Assembly: GCF_003044935.1 (NCBI RefSeq)
Contig: NZ_POXP01000001.1
Span: 1,103,508-1,167,507, forward strand
Source of the DNA: Neisseria subflava
GTDB lineage: Bacteria > Pseudomonadota > Gammaproteobacteria > Burkholderiales > Neisseriaceae
Direction: 5' to 3'
DNA: 64,000 nucleotides
The notes under the pieces were generated by a model. The model did not search any database, was not told the DNA's origin, and saw only the letters and a program-made list of their open reading frames with translations. A program made the translations under genes and the position numbers. Of this stretch, positions 50,865 through 60,790 are shown piece after piece; position 1 is the first letter of the stretch, and every line of letters starts with the position of its first letter.

Positions 50865-51371
50865 TCAACAACGCTGCTCTGCCCATGCCAAGGCCGCTAC
50901 AACCTGAGCCTCAATATCGGCATTAAACTCGCCGGCACGGTACGCGTCGCGCAATTCCGTGCGACGGGTTTCATCTGCCGCAATTTGGTTTAACACCACT
51001 TGCGGAAACTCGTTAAACACAGGCCCTTCCTCTTCATGACCCATCAAAAACAGCGCAGGAATTTTTTGATTGGCGCGGACGATTTCCTGTTGGCACGGAT
51101 TCTCAAAACGGCTGCTGTCGTCAAAATCGTTTCGGGCAATATAGTTGACGCGGATATTGGGGTTCAACTCCGCCATTTTCTGAATAAACGGCACAAACAC
51201 GCGGCAATCAGGGCAGTATGGTGAAGCGGCAAGCAGCCAGTTTTGCGGACGGATGATCTTTTTAACCGCCGCTACCGTTTGCGCCGACAGCTCGGTCGCC
51301 TGATAGAGTTGCTGCTGTTTCAATTTGTCTTCTTCGGTATCAAAATCCAAATATTCTGCATAAGTAGCCAT
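50865..51371 (-). CDS. Thioredoxin-like protein with CPDC motif
   Basis: 168 residues, cytoplasmic (no signal peptide). The thioredoxin-fold redox site is CPDC in LAASPYCPDCRVFVPFIQKMAEL (near 58), and IPALFLMG is the cis-Pro segment. An N-terminal helix of about 35 residues precedes the fold. Three bases from recC, so probably on the same message (recC first). A redox role linked to RecBCD is not implied by position alone. Confidence 0.82.
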   Translation of the reverse strand: MATYAEYLDFDTEEDKLKQQQLYQATELSAQTVAAVKKIIRPQNWLLAASPYCPDCRVFVPFIQKMAELNPNIRVNYIARNDFDDSSRFENPCQQEIVRANQKIPALFLMGHEEEGPVFNEFPQVVLNQIAADETRRTELRDAYRAGEFNADIEAQVVAALAWAEQRC

Positions 51372-51374
51372 GCT

Positions 51375-54300
51375 TTACTCCTGTTCTGTTGTATTGGTTT
51401 TACCTGCCACGCCGGTCAAAAGCGGCACAAGCAGATTGACGACGAGATTTTCAAATAGCGGCTCATCAAGAGGTGATTCATCCGAATGACCAAACACCAA
51501 CTTCACTTCGGTATATTCTTTCTGCGCTTTGCTCATTTTATTGCCGTTAAAAACCTTATAGGCTTCTCTCAAGGCAGCATCCCAATCTTCTTTCTTGCTG
51601 TACTCCTCCGCAGCGGCAAGGCTGGTTTTGGCAAAAAACGGCAAGGGGGTATTTTGTCCAATTCGGAAATATACCAACCATTCTTTCAAAAGTGCCCTCG
51701 CGGCCTCTTGCCCGATGGCGGTATAGGTTTCGGCCTGCCCCAAACTGACAATATAGGTTTGTCGGTTTGCAACGGATTTAGGGGCGACGGCGCAAAAAAT
51801 CAAATGCTCCAATAAACGGGCAATGCGGTTGGGCGCATTGTCTTTTTGATTTAGGAACACAATGCGGCCGCATTCGTAAAGATTGCTGATGGTGCCTTGT
51901 AAAACCAAGTCGTCAAAGGATTCTTCATAAGGTTCAGACGGCCTTTTGTTACTGCGTATCAACTCGGCATCCACGTTTTTCGCAGATATCTGATACTGCT
52001 TCTGCCACAAACCGCCCAACTCGCCTACCGGCATCAGACTTTCTGCATTCAGCCGAATGGCCGTATCTTCAAAATCTTCACCTTTGCGCCGCGCATCCAA
52101 ATAGGCATCGGCAATCCGACCTTCATGTTGCGGTTCAAACGGTTCAGCAGACTCCCATGCGCCGTCCAGATACGGCTGATCCCAGCTTAAATTTTTCTTC
52201 AGCCAAACTTTGACAGGATTGCGCCAAAAACTGACGAGCTCGCCCTGATGAATGGTTTTGCCAGGTTCTTCCTGACTTAAGGCCTCACAGAAAAACGGCT
52301 GCGCTTCCGCTGACGGTTGGTTCAATGCATCGGCGTAATCTTGGCGCGTACTGAAGAGGCCGTCTGAAAGCGCATCCTTTTGGAAATAACGGCGTGAAAA
52401 CGCCTGCAACGGATAATGTTTCACCCATTTCTCCGACAACTCGCGCCCACTTTTCCCCGTCATGGCGGCAATGGTATCCAGCAGCTCGCTGATTAACGAA
52501 GACGGCGCAAACTCGGCATCATTGCGTATATCGCGGCCGATATAAGACAAATACAGCATTTCACGTGCGCTGATTAAGGCTTCAAGGAAAAGATAACGGT
52601 CGTCGTCGCGGCGGGCGCGGTCGCCTTTTTTCGGATGTTTGGCAATCAGGTCGAACACCGCCGCTTTGGTATTGCGCGGAAAATCGCCGTCATTCAGACC
52701 CAACAGGCAAACCATTTTAAACGGCAGGCTGCGCATCGGCACCATACTGCAAAAAGTAATGCCACCGCTCAAAAATCCGGCTTGGCTTTCGCTGTCCAAA
52801 AAGCGGCGGATATGGCGGATAACGGTTTTACACGGCAACAATCCGTCAAATTCGGCCAACTGGGCCTCTTCCTGCCATTTCGCCAAAGATTGCTCAAACT
52901 GTTGCTTGGCGTATTGGTCGTCCGTATCCGGAGCAAACATTTTCTCCAGCAAATCTCGACAACGCTGCACCCAGCTTTCCACATTGGCAGGCTCTTGCCA
53001 TTGCGCCGCCATATCGGCCAAAGTACGGACAAATTCGGCAAAACCGCTGAACACGTCCAACTGGTTGACATTGCTATGCCACGCGCTCACTCCCTGCCAC
53101 ATACCGTTGCCGCCTTCAGGCAGCATCCAGCCCAAGGCCAAACGCTCTACCGCCTGCTGCCAAGTAAAGAGGTTGTCTTTACCCTCGCGCATGGTTTGGT
53201 CCAAACCCCAATGCACATTTAATCCGGCAACAGTCTCATGCAGCAGTGGCACATCTTCCTCGCTCAAACCGAAGCGTTGCAGCACCAACCGGCTTTCCAG
53301 CAAAGGCAAAACCTTGTCTACTTCAAACCGGCTTTCCAGCAAGTCCAAAGTTTGCGCCAAAGCATACAGCAACGGCTGACGACGGCTGAGCTTCACATCC
53401 GAAATCGAATACGGCAAAGCCTGGCTGCCTGCCTGCTCCTGTCCGAAAACAGCTTCGATAAACGGGCTGTACGGCTCAATGTTCGGTGTCAACACGGCAA
53501 TATCGTGCGGCTGCCAGTCGGGATTTTTTTGCAACACCAGCGACAGCTCTTCTTTCAAAATCTGCAATTCGCGCAAAGGGCTGTGGGCCGCGACGATTTT
53601 AATGGAGCCGTCATTCAACAATTTGTCCGGCTCGACACTCACTGGATTGCCATCCGCATCGTGAACCTGAACCAAAGCCGACTGCGCGCCTACTTCGCTT
53701 TCTTCCTGTTGATACAAGCGTTCAGACGGCATGATTAAGTTTTGGATATCGTTTTGCAGGCAATGCAACAAGGTATCGTCTTTTCCCTCTTCATAAACCT
53801 GAATATCCTGCTCGGTTTCCACTTCCGACAGAAAATCAAAGAAATCGCGTCCCTGCTTGCCCAAAGAAGCCAACAGCGGATGCCCTGCCTGCGACAAATC
53901 CGCCTCATCGCCCCTTTTCAAAATCTGCGCCTCGTCGATGACCTCGCCCCAATATTGGCTGCTTGGGTTGAGCGCGAACACAAAAACATCGCAATGCTTG
54001 GAAATTTGGTGCAGCAGTTGCAGATACATCGGCGCCATTGTCGAAATACCGAATACGAACAACCTTTGCGGCAAGACCGATTTATCCAACTGCGCCAACA
54101 GCTTTTCCCACAAGGCCACGCGGTGCGGCGCAGATTGGCTGCCATCGTCCAAATAGCGCCACAGCCGCGCCTGCCAATCCTCATCATCGCCCAAACCCAG
54201 CAGCTTCCCAGCCTGCCACGCATCAATCCAATCCGGACGGTACACCAAATATTGGTCGAAAATATCCGCCATCTGTCCGGCAAGCTGATAATCCGCCGAT

Positions 54301-54674
54301 GCCGAGCTGTGCAAATAACTTTCCAGCTTCAAGCGCACGTTTTCGTATTCTGGGGCCGTCTGAAACGCTTCGCTGCGGAACAAATCCAGCAAACGCCAGC
54401 GCATAACTTCAGGCGAAAACGGACTGAGCGGCGGCACATCGGGAACCAATTTACGCATCAGCTGCCACGCCAAACCGGCAGGCAGGCTGAACTTCAAATT
54501 CGCCGCCACGCCGAGTTTGCGCGCAAAAAACACATTCAGATAACGCCGCATCCCCTGGCTCTGCACCACCACTTCTTCCTGCGCCAATACAGAATCCAAG
54601 GGCAAGGCCTGATGAATATGCGCGCACATTTCGGCAAGCGCTTCCAAACGGTCGGACTGATAAAGATAAAACAT
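51375..54674 (-). CDS. recC: Exodeoxyribonuclease V gamma subunit RecC
   Basis: 1099 residues. Inactive-helicase subunit of RecBCD that recognises Chi and splits the strands. The N-terminus (MFYLYQSDRLEALAEM...EEVVVQSQGMRRYL) and FGISTMAPMYLQLL near 225 are RecC signatures; CLLGLNDGDFPR near 650 is another conserved block. I start at the ATG; a TTG seven codons upstream is less likely. recB and recD are not in the window. Contains four uptake sequences (near 51936, 52360, 53722, 54353). DUS also flank the gene, fitting a role in transformation. Confidence 0.94.
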   Translation of the reverse strand: MFYLYQSDRLEALAEMCAHIHQALPLDSVLAQEEVVVQSQGMRRYLNVFFARKLGVAANLKFSLPAGLAWQLMRKLVPDVPPLSPFSPEVMRWRLLDLFRSEAFQTAPEYENVRLKLESYLHSSASADYQLAGQMADIFDQYLVYRPDWIDAWQAGKLLGLGDDEDWQARLWRYLDDGSQSAPHRVALWEKLLAQLDKSVLPQRLFVFGISTMAPMYLQLLHQISKHCDVFVFALNPSSQYWGEVIDEAQILKRGDEADLSQAGHPLLASLGKQGRDFFDFLSEVETEQDIQVYEEGKDDTLLHCLQNDIQNLIMPSERLYQQEESEVGAQSALVQVHDADGNPVSVEPDKLLNDGSIKIVAAHSPLRELQILKEELSLVLQKNPDWQPHDIAVLTPNIEPYSPFIEAVFGQEQAGSQALPYSISDVKLSRRQPLLYALAQTLDLLESRFEVDKVLPLLESRLVLQRFGLSEEDVPLLHETVAGLNVHWGLDQTMREGKDNLFTWQQAVERLALGWMLPEGGNGMWQGVSAWHSNVNQLDVFSGFAEFVRTLADMAAQWQEPANVESWVQRCRDLLEKMFAPDTDDQYAKQQFEQSLAKWQEEAQLAEFDGLLPCKTVIRHIRRFLDSESQAGFLSGGITFCSMVPMRSLPFKMVCLLGLNDGDFPRNTKAAVFDLIAKHPKKGDRARRDDDRYLFLEALISAREMLYLSYIGRDIRNDAEFAPSSLISELLDTIAAMTGKSGRELSEKWVKHYPLQAFSRRYFQKDALSDGLFSTRQDYADALNQPSAEAQPFFCEALSQEEPGKTIHQGELVSFWRNPVKVWLKKNLSWDQPYLDGAWESAEPFEPQHEGRIADAYLDARRKGEDFEDTAIRLNAESLMPVGELGGLWQKQYQISAKNVDAELIRSNKRPSEPYEESFDDLVLQGTISNLYECGRIVFLNQKDNAPNRIARLLEHLIFCAVAPKSVANRQTYIVSLGQAETYTAIGQEAARALLKEWLVYFRIGQNTPLPFFAKTSLAAAEEYSKKEDWDAALREAYKVFNGNKMSKAQKEYTEVKLVFGHSDESPLDEPLFENLVVNLLVPLLTGVAGKTNTTEQE

Positions 54675-54756
54675 AACAGACAATCTAAAAAACAATTGCC
54701 CACATTATAATGCCATTAGGACAAATGCTTCAGCAGAAGCGGCAAACAAAAACACA

Positions 54757-54788
54757 GGCCGTCTGAAACACATCGCTTCAGACGGCCT
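54757..54788. repeat. DUS inverted pair upstream of recC
   Basis: AGGCCGTCTGAA and TTCAGACGGCCT around an 8-base loop, between the recC start and tRNA-Pro; no T run. Confidence 0.65.
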
Positions 54789-54857
54789 AAAACAAACCCA
54801 TCGGCAGCCAATTATTAATTATTTATCGACCCCTGTACAAACCGGCTTCTCCTATCC

Positions 54858-54863
54858 TATAAT
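54858..54863 (+). promoter_or_regulatory. -10 element of tRNA-Pro
   Basis: Perfect TATAAT 10 bases before the tRNA. The -35 is weaker: TGTACA at 54834-54839 with 18-base spacing is the best candidate. Confidence 0.65.
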
Positions 54864-54873
54864 TTCCCACATT

Positions 54874-54950
<77 letters not shown>

Positions 54951-54956
54951 AATACA

Positions 54957-54985
54957 AAACCTGCTTGAGTCCAAGCAGGTTTTTT
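54957..54985 (+). terminator. Terminator of tRNA-Pro
   Basis: AAACCTGCTTG and CAAGCAGGTTT with a four-base loop (AGTC) and a T run. Not DUS-based. Confidence 0.9.
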
Positions 54986-54998
54986 ACATTCGGCAAGC

Positions 54999-55880
54999 CT
55001 ATACTTCCGGCGGCGGCAACGGCGCGCCTTCCGGATGTTTGTAGCGGTTGTACATAAACAAATATTGTTCCGGAAAACGGCGTATCCAATATTCGGTATT
55101 TTCATTGATCACGCGCGCGTCGTTCTCCTTATCGCCGTTCAATTCGCCGCGCAAAGGCTCGATGTGCAGGACAAAGCCTTTGCCGTCGGGCAAACGCTCG
55201 CCGCAGAAAAACAAAGCCTTTACGCCTTTGACTTGCGCCAGCTTGCCCGCCAACGTCATGGTGTAGGCAGGTTTGCCGAAAAAGTCTACCCACACGCCGT
55301 CGCCGCCTTCTTCCGGAGACGGCACATGATCCGGCAACACAATGGTCGCTTCGCCGCCGCGCAGCGCTTTGATGATTTGTTTGACGCCCTGAATACTGGT
55401 CGGCGCAGTCTTGCCTTTGCCGCGCACGCGCCCTGCCTGCATCACCGCATCAAAAGCCTTGATTTTAGGCGGTTTGTACATCGCCGTCAGCGGAAACGGC
55501 AGTTGCTGGCTGATGTAGCGGCCCGCCAAATCATAGCTGCCGATGTGCGGCGTGATAAACAGCAAACCTTCACCCGCGCTCAAGGCCGTCTGAACATGTT
55601 CCCAACCATTGACGCTGACAAACAGGTTTTCAATTTCCTCAGGTCGTCTGAAAAACGCCACCGGCAATTCCAAGCCACCTTTTGCCGTTTCACGAAAAAC
55701 TTTTTTTACCGCCTCGTCCGTCGGGTTCAATCCGGCAAGTTTCATGTTTTCGAATACCCGCCGGCGATCTTTCGACAGCACGCGGAAACCCAAACTGCCG
55801 AGTAGGTTGCCTAATTTGTGCAACCAAGCCAAAGGCAGCGCGGCCAAAAATTTAAAAACAAAGGTAACAAGCGTTTGCAT
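54999..55880 (-). CDS. Lipid A late acyltransferase (LpxL/HtrB family)
   Basis: Inner-membrane enzyme adding a secondary acyl chain to lipid A from acyl-ACP. 293 residues: one N-terminal membrane helix (about 4-22), the catalytic HX4D motif as HIGSYD (near 112), and [23 protein letters not shown] with the Glu-containing block near 183. Neisseria has two such enzymes, LpxL1 and LpxL2; a neighbour of metK is, as I recall, LpxL2 in meningococci, so that is the likelier identity. Acyl chain cannot be read from sequence. Confidence 0.88.
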   Translation of the reverse strand: MQTLVTFVFKFLAALPLAWLHKLGNLLGSLGFRVLSKDRRRVFENMKLAGLNPTDEAVKKVFRETAKGGLELPVAFFRRPEEIENLFVSVNGWEHVQTALSAGEGLLFITPHIGSYDLAGRYISQQLPFPLTAMYKPPKIKAFDAVMQAGRVRGKGKTAPTSIQGVKQIIKALRGGEATIVLPDHVPSPEEGGDGVWVDFFGKPAYTMTLAGKLAQVKGVKALFFCGERLPDGKGFVLHIEPLRGELNGDKENDARVINENTEYWIRRFPEQYLFMYNRYKHPEGAPLPPPEV

Positions 55881-55957
55881 AAGGTTTTACCAAAATGAAG
55901 TGGACAGATTGTAAACGAAACAGGCCGTCTGAACAAAACAGACTTCGGGCAAATATA

Positions 55958-55986
55958 TTGCGGCACACCTGCTTTTCTGCTACTAT
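55958..55986 (+). promoter_or_regulatory. Promoter of the candidate small RNA
   Basis: TTGCGG (55958-55963), exactly 17 bases, then TACTAT (55981-55986). Transcription would begin near 55993. Confidence 0.6.
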
Positions 55987-55992
55987 CCGCGC

Positions 55993-56114
55993 TGCATTAA
56001 GAGTTGGGAATTCCATGCCAACCTGCTTTTCAAACGGAAAGGTAAGGTGGACGGTTGAAAAACCGATGTGGCTCGCCAGAGCAATCCAAACCCGCTTAAT
56101 GCGGGAATTTTTTT
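55993..56114 (+). ncRNA. Candidate small RNA or metK leader with own terminator
   Basis: About 122 nt behind a good sigma70 promoter, with no reading frame. Hairpins: GTTGG...CCAAC near 56003, CGGTTGAAAAACCG (56052-56065), GCTCGCCAGAGC (56071-56082), then a terminator CCCGC-TTAAT-GCGGG followed by AA and seven T. Strand and position (160 bases before metK) allow either a free small RNA or an attenuated metK leader. Confidence 0.5.
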
Positions 56115-56272
56115 GCCTGTAAGAAACGTGCAACAGGATTCCGAAACAGCAGGCAAGTGCGAATATTTCTCACTTGTATAGAGAAAAAGCGGAGTTTTTG
56201 TTATGATTTCCGCTGTCCGAAATAAAAGGCCGTCTGAAAACACAGCAGCCTGTTTTTAATGAAAGAATAGCA

Positions 56273-57442
56273 ATGAGCGAATATCTGTTTACTTCCGAAT
56301 CGGTATCCGAAGGCCATCCGGATAAAGTTGCCGACCAAGTATCCGATGCGATTTTGGATGCCATCTTGGCACAAGACCCCAAAGCTCGTGTCGCCGCAGA
56401 AACCTTGGTTAACACAGGCTTGTGCGTATTGGCAGGCGAAATTACTACCACTGCCCAAGTGGACTACATCAAAGTCGCACGCGAAACCATCAAACGCATC
56501 GGTTACAACTCCTCCGAGCTGGGCTTTGACGCCAACGGCTGCGCAGTTGGCGTGTACTACGACCAACAATCTCCGGACATCGCCCAAGGCGTGAACGAAG
56601 GCGAAGGCATCGACCTGAACCAAGGTGCGGGCGACCAAGGTTTGATGTTCGGCTATGCCTGCGACGAAACCCCTACCCTGATGCCGTTTGCCATCTATTA
56701 CAGCCACCGCCTGATGCAACGCCAAAGCGAATTGCGCAAAGACGGCCGCCTGCCTTGGCTGCGCCCTGATGCCAAAGCCCAACTGACCGTGGTTTACGAC
56801 AGCGAAACCGGTAAAGTAAAACGCATCGACACCGTCGTCCTGTCTACCCAGCACGATCCGTCTATCGGCTACGAAGAGCTGAAAAACGCCGTGATCGAAC
56901 ACATCATCAAACCGGTTCTGCCGTCTGAACTGCTGACCGACGAAACCAAATACCTGATCAACCCGACCGGCCGCTTCGTTATCGGCGGCCCGCAAGGCGA
57001 CTGCGGTTTGACCGGCCGTAAAATCATCGTCGATACCTACGGCGGCGCAGCTCCGCACGGCGGCGGCGCATTCTCCGGCAAAGACCCGTCCAAAGTGGAC
57101 CGTTCCGCCGCTTACGCCTGCCGCTATGTTGCGAAAAACATCGTAGCCGCCGGTTTGGCAACCCAATGCCAAATCCAAGTTTCCTACGCCATTGGCGTTG
57201 CCGAACCGACTTCGATTTCCATCGATACTTTCGGTACCGGCAAAATCAGCGAAGAAAAACTGATTGCCCTGGTTCGCGAACATTTCGACCTGCGTCCTAA
57301 AGGCATCGTCCAAATGCTCGACCTGCTGCGCCCGATTTACAGCAAGTCCGCCGCCTACGGCCACTTCGGCCGCGAGGAGCCTGAATTTACTTGGGAGCGC
57401 ACCGACAAAGCAGCCGCATTGAAAGCAGCCGCAGGCGTGTAG
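56273..57442 (+). CDS. metK: S-adenosylmethionine synthetase
   Basis: Makes SAM from methionine and ATP. 389 residues. Methionine-site hexapeptide region in [14 protein letters not shown] (near 113), and the phosphate loop [20 protein letters not shown] (near 262). Start [18 protein letters not shown] is the family standard. A single DUS lies at 56226 in the leader, downstream of the small-RNA terminator. Supplied by metF-metE-made methionine, elsewhere in the window. Confidence 0.98.
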   Translation: MSEYLFTSESVSEGHPDKVADQVSDAILDAILAQDPKARVAAETLVNTGLCVLAGEITTTAQVDYIKVARETIKRIGYNSSELGFDANGCAVGVYYDQQSPDIAQGVNEGEGIDLNQGAGDQGLMFGYACDETPTLMPFAIYYSHRLMQRQSELRKDGRLPWLRPDAKAQLTVVYDSETGKVKRIDTVVLSTQHDPSIGYEELKNAVIEHIIKPVLPSELLTDETKYLINPTGRFVIGGPQGDCGLTGRKIIVDTYGGAAPHGGGAFSGKDPSKVDRSAAYACRYVAKNIVAAGLATQCQIQVSYAIGVAEPTSISIDTFGTGKISEEKLIALVREHFDLRPKGIVQMLDLLRPIYSKSAAYGHFGREEPEFTWERTDKAAALKAAAGV

Positions 57443-57451
57443 AAAAACAAT

Positions 57452-57489
57452 AAAGGTCGTCTGAACGGGAGTTTCAGACGGCCTTTTTA
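57452..57489 (+). terminator. Terminator of metK
   Basis: AAAGGTCGTCTGAA and TTTCAGACGGCCTTT pair with one G-U; the left DUS has one changed base (GgTCGTCTGAA). Confidence 0.85.
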
Positions 57490-57613
57490 CATCTAAATAT
57501 TCAAAACCTTTTTACGAACGACACATCGTATTTTCACAAAAACAGTGCAATGAAATTTTGGATTGCTATGCTTTCCTTGTGAATCTACATAAATAAAACT
57601 GAAAGCATACATC

Positions 57614-58681
57614 ATGAAAAAATGGCTGCTGGCTGTTTTGCCTGCCACCGCACTGGCTGCTCCGCCTCAAGGCTTTTATCAAAATTACAAAGACTGGGAC
57701 ATTGCTTGCGACAATACCGGCACCTGCCGTCTTGCCGGATATCAGGCAGATGAAACAGAACCGCCGGTTTCTATCCTGTTTACCCGACAAGCAGGGGCGA
57801 ATGCCGCCGTAATTGGCGAAGTTTCCTTGCTGTCATTTAATGACGATGACACACAACTCGCCAGCATTGCAACCCGCAACGAATTAGTATTGAACGGTAA
57901 ATCACTGGGCAAATTGGCGTTGAACAAAAAAGGCCAAGGCAAATTGAGCAGCGCGCAAACCAGTGCCTTACTCGAAGCATTGAAAAAAGAGAGCAAAATC
58001 AGCATCCGATCTGGAAAATATGAATGGCATTTGTCCGACAAAGGCGCAGCGGCGGCAATGTTGAAAGCGGATGAATTCCAAGGCCGTCTGAACACACCTT
58101 CCGCGCTGATACGCAAAGGCAACAGCAATCAGGCAGTCCTCAATCCTCAACCCAAACCCGTTATCCGTGCCGTTGCCGTACTACAAAAAGCAAGCGATAC
58201 GCTGGAGCAAAACACGTCGCGCCACAATGCCGTCATGAAACTGCTGCGAGACAGCAACAACTATGCTCCCACTGACGATGACAATTACTGCCCCGCCCTG
58301 CATGATAAAGAGCACATGGATTGGAATCGCAGCCTAAGTATTTATCCGCTCAACAAACAACAAGTATTGGTAGAGGCCATCTGTATCGGCGGAGCCTATC
58401 AAACCGGCGGCTACTATGCCATTGCCAACAAAGAATTAACCAAAATCGAACAAGTGCTGCCGCCAATGACATACGGCGGTCACGGCGGATTCGATGAGAA
58501 AACAGCCACCCTTAGCGGCAGCTTCAAAGGCCGAGGGATCGGCGACTGCTGGTCTGGCAATGCAGCGGTGTGGGACGGTAAAACGTTTGTCCGCAGTGAG
58601 GAACACACCACCGGCTCATGCAAAGGCTTCACAGGCGGCGCTTGGCTGATGTCTATTTTTGAAGCCCGTGTTGAACGTTAA
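57614..58681 (+). CDS. DUF1176 periplasmic protein
   Basis: 355 residues. Short signal peptide (about 1-15, ending ALAAPPQ). The start of the mature protein, FYQNYKDWDIACDNTGTCRLAGYQ, and the later CNGTAxW-like GDCWSGNAAVWDGKTFV with disulfide-type cysteines match DUF1176. Function of the family is unknown. A DUS lies inside near 58080. Upstream 120 bases hold its promoter; ended by a DUS hairpin. Confidence 0.85.
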   Translation: MKKWLLAVLPATALAAPPQGFYQNYKDWDIACDNTGTCRLAGYQADETEPPVSILFTRQAGANAAVIGEVSLLSFNDDDTQLASIATRNELVLNGKSLGKLALNKKGQGKLSSAQTSALLEALKKESKISIRSGKYEWHLSDKGAAAAMLKADEFQGRLNTPSALIRKGNSNQAVLNPQPKPVIRAVAVLQKASDTLEQNTSRHNAVMKLLRDSNNYAPTDDDNYCPALHDKEHMDWNRSLSIYPLNKQQVLVEAICIGGAYQTGGYYAIANKELTKIEQVLPPMTYGGHGGFDEKTATLSGSFKGRGIGDCWSGNAAVWDGKTFVRSEEHTTGSCKGFTGGAWLMSIFEARVER

Positions 58682-58709
58682 AATACACGGAATATTTACG
58701 ATAGAAAGC

Positions 58710-58749
58710 AAAGGCCGTCTCAAAATTCCCGTTTTCAGACGGCCTTTTT
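58710..58749 (+). terminator. Terminator of the DUF1176 gene
   Basis: AAAGGCCGTCTcAAAA and TTTTCAGACGGCCTTTTT; the left copy has G changed to C in the DUS core. Confidence 0.82.
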
Positions 58750-58805
58750 CCTTATACAATAGCCACTTGAATTTCTATATACATTCTGAATAAAGGATAC
58801 GGATT

Positions 58806-59126
58806 ATGTTCGGCAAACAACTTTTTGAAGAAGTCAGCTCCAAAATCAGCGAAACCATCGCCAACAGCCCTGCCAAAGACATGGAAAAAAACGTTAAAGC
58901 CATGCTCGGCAGCGCATTCAACCGCATGGATTTGGTGACCCGCGAAGAATTCGACATCCAACAACAGGTTTTGATTAAAACCCGTACCAAACTGGCTGAA
59001 TTGGAAGCCCGTTTGGCCAAACTCGAAGCCGCTCAAGAGCCTGAAGAAGCTGCTTTGAAAGCGGCCGAAGCTGCTGCAGAAGAAGCTGTTGCCGAAATCA
59101 AACAACAAACTGAAGCTGCCGAATAA
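58806..59126 (+). CDS. ubiK: Ubiquinone biosynthesis accessory factor UbiK
   Basis: 106 residues of the BMFP/YqiC family: an amphipathic N-terminal helix that targets the membrane, then a coiled coil (LVTREEFDIQQQVLIKTRTKLAELEARLAKLEA, here about 45-80). UbiK binds UbiJ to help the soluble ubiquinone assembly complex. The extra Ala/Glu-rich tail after about 80 is low complexity. Directly upstream of comM. Confidence 0.9.
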   Translation: MFGKQLFEEVSSKISETIANSPAKDMEKNVKAMLGSAFNRMDLVTREEFDIQQQVLIKTRTKLAELEARLAKLEAAQEPEEAALKAAEAAAEEAVAEIKQQTEAAE

Positions 59127-59139
59127 GGCCGTCTGAAAC

Positions 59140-60636
59140 ATGTCGCTTGCTTTGGTTTACAGCCGCGCCTTAAGCGGCATGAATGCGCCGTTGGTCGAAG
59201 TGGAAGCCCACCTTGCCAACGGCTTGCCACATTTCAATATCGTCGGTTTGCCCGATACTGAAGTTAAAGAAAGCCGCGACCGTGTGCGTGCCGCCATTAT
59301 CCAAAGCGGCTTCGACTTTCCCGCCAAGAAAATTACCGTCAACCTCGCACCGGCCGACCTCCCAAAAGAATCCGGCCGTTTCGATTTGCCGATTGCCTTA
59401 GGCATTCTTGCCGCATCGGGACAAATCAATCCTGAAAAGCTCTCCCAATATGAGTTTGCCGGAGAATTGGCGCTATCCGGCCTGCTGCGTCCCGTGCGCG
59501 GTGCACTGGCCATGGCATGGCAGGGAATGCAGGCAGGCCGTTCGTTTGTATTGCCGCAAGAAAATGCCGAACAGGCTGCCGTTATGCGCGGTATCGCGGT
59601 TTATGGAGCGCGTTCTTTGGGTGAAGTGGCCGCCCATTTAAACGGCATCGAACCGTTGACACAAACCGAATGCAAACTGCCACAAAGGCCGTCTGAACAA
59701 AGTAAAATTCCTGATTTAGCTGATGTTAAAGGCCAGCATACCGCCCGCCTTGCTTTGGAAATCGCAGCGGCAGGCGGACACAGCCTGCTGATGATGGGTC
59801 CGCCGGGTACGGGCAAATCCATGCTTTCGCAACGTTTGCCCGGCATCCTTCCGCCTTTGACCGAAGACGAATTAGTCGAAGTATGGGCATTGCGTTCGCT
59901 CCTACCCAACCATCAACAGCAACTCGACAGTAACCGCCCTTTCCGCAGCCCTCATCACAGCGCCAGCTCGGCTGCCATGGTAGGTGGTGGTTCAGACCCG
60001 CGTCCGGGCGAAATTTCATTGGCACATCACGGTGTGTTGTTTTTAGACGAATTGCCCGAGTTTGACCGTAAAGTATTAGAAGTGTTGCGCGAACCTTTGG
60101 AAAACGGCGAAATCCATATTTCCCGCGCCGCACGCCAAGCAGTTTATCCAGCCAAGTTCCAACTTGTCGCCGCCATGAACCCCTGCCCTTGCGGCTATCT
60201 TGGTCATCCATCCAAACCTTGCCGCTGCACGCCTGAAAGCGTTGCCCGCTACCGCAACAAAATTTCAGGGCCATTGCTCGACCGTATTGATTTAACCATC
60301 GAAGTACCCAGCCTTTCCGCTGCCGAGTTGATGCAACAGGAAGCAGGCGAATCCAGTGCTACCGTATTGGAACGCGTTACCGCCGCACGCAAAATCCAAT
60401 ACAACCGACAAGGCAAAGTCAATGCAGAACTGAGTGTCGGCGAGCTCGATGGCAAAGCTCGTATTCAAAAAGAAGCGCAAGAAGCCTTGGGAACTATGCT
60501 CGAAAAACTGTCCCTTTCCGCCCGAAGTTTCCACCGCATCATGCGCGTCGCCCGTACGCTGGCCGATTTGGCGGGTGATGAAGAAGTCAGCAAAACCCAT
60601 GTGATGAAAGCCATCGGCTTCCGTCGCGCCCTTTAA
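59140..60636 (+). CDS. comM: Transformation helicase ComM (YifB family)
   Basis: AAA+ ATPase of the Mg-chelatase class; in naturally competent bacteria ComM promotes branch migration during integration of transforming DNA. 498 residues: an N-terminal Lon-like domain (about 1-175, with VGLPDTEVKESRDRV), Walker A MGPPGTGKSM (near 225), Walker B LFLDELPEF (near 300), and a zinc-type CPCGYLGHPSKPCRC block (near 350). A DUS lies 12 bases before the start codon and another inside the gene (near 59690). Confidence 0.94.
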   Translation: MSLALVYSRALSGMNAPLVEVEAHLANGLPHFNIVGLPDTEVKESRDRVRAAIIQSGFDFPAKKITVNLAPADLPKESGRFDLPIALGILAASGQINPEKLSQYEFAGELALSGLLRPVRGALAMAWQGMQAGRSFVLPQENAEQAAVMRGIAVYGARSLGEVAAHLNGIEPLTQTECKLPQRPSEQSKIPDLADVKGQHTARLALEIAAAGGHSLLMMGPPGTGKSMLSQRLPGILPPLTEDELVEVWALRSLLPNHQQQLDSNRPFRSPHHSASSAAMVGGGSDPRPGEISLAHHGVLFLDELPEFDRKVLEVLREPLENGEIHISRAARQAVYPAKFQLVAAMNPCPCGYLGHPSKPCRCTPESVARYRNKISGPLLDRIDLTIEVPSLSAAELMQQEAGESSATVLERVTAARKIQYNRQGKVNAELSVGELDGKARIQKEAQEALGTMLEKLSLSARSFHRIMRVARTLADLAGDEEVSKTHVMKAIGFRRAL

Positions 60637-60790
60637 CTTGTCAGACGGCCTGAATCTTTATGTTTAAGTAAAACTAGAGTAAACAAAGCATCAGGATTTT
60701 GCCGTCCATAACGGTTATTGATAAAATATCGAATCCAAACTCAGACAGTCTCCCTTCAGACCGTCTGAACACATTATTACAAGGTAAGTC

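Noticed and set aside
55990..56085. SAH or SAM riboswitch before metK
   Set aside because: GCGCTGC and GGCTCGCC recall the SAH element, but the order, spacing and the pseudoknot partner GGCGC are absent.
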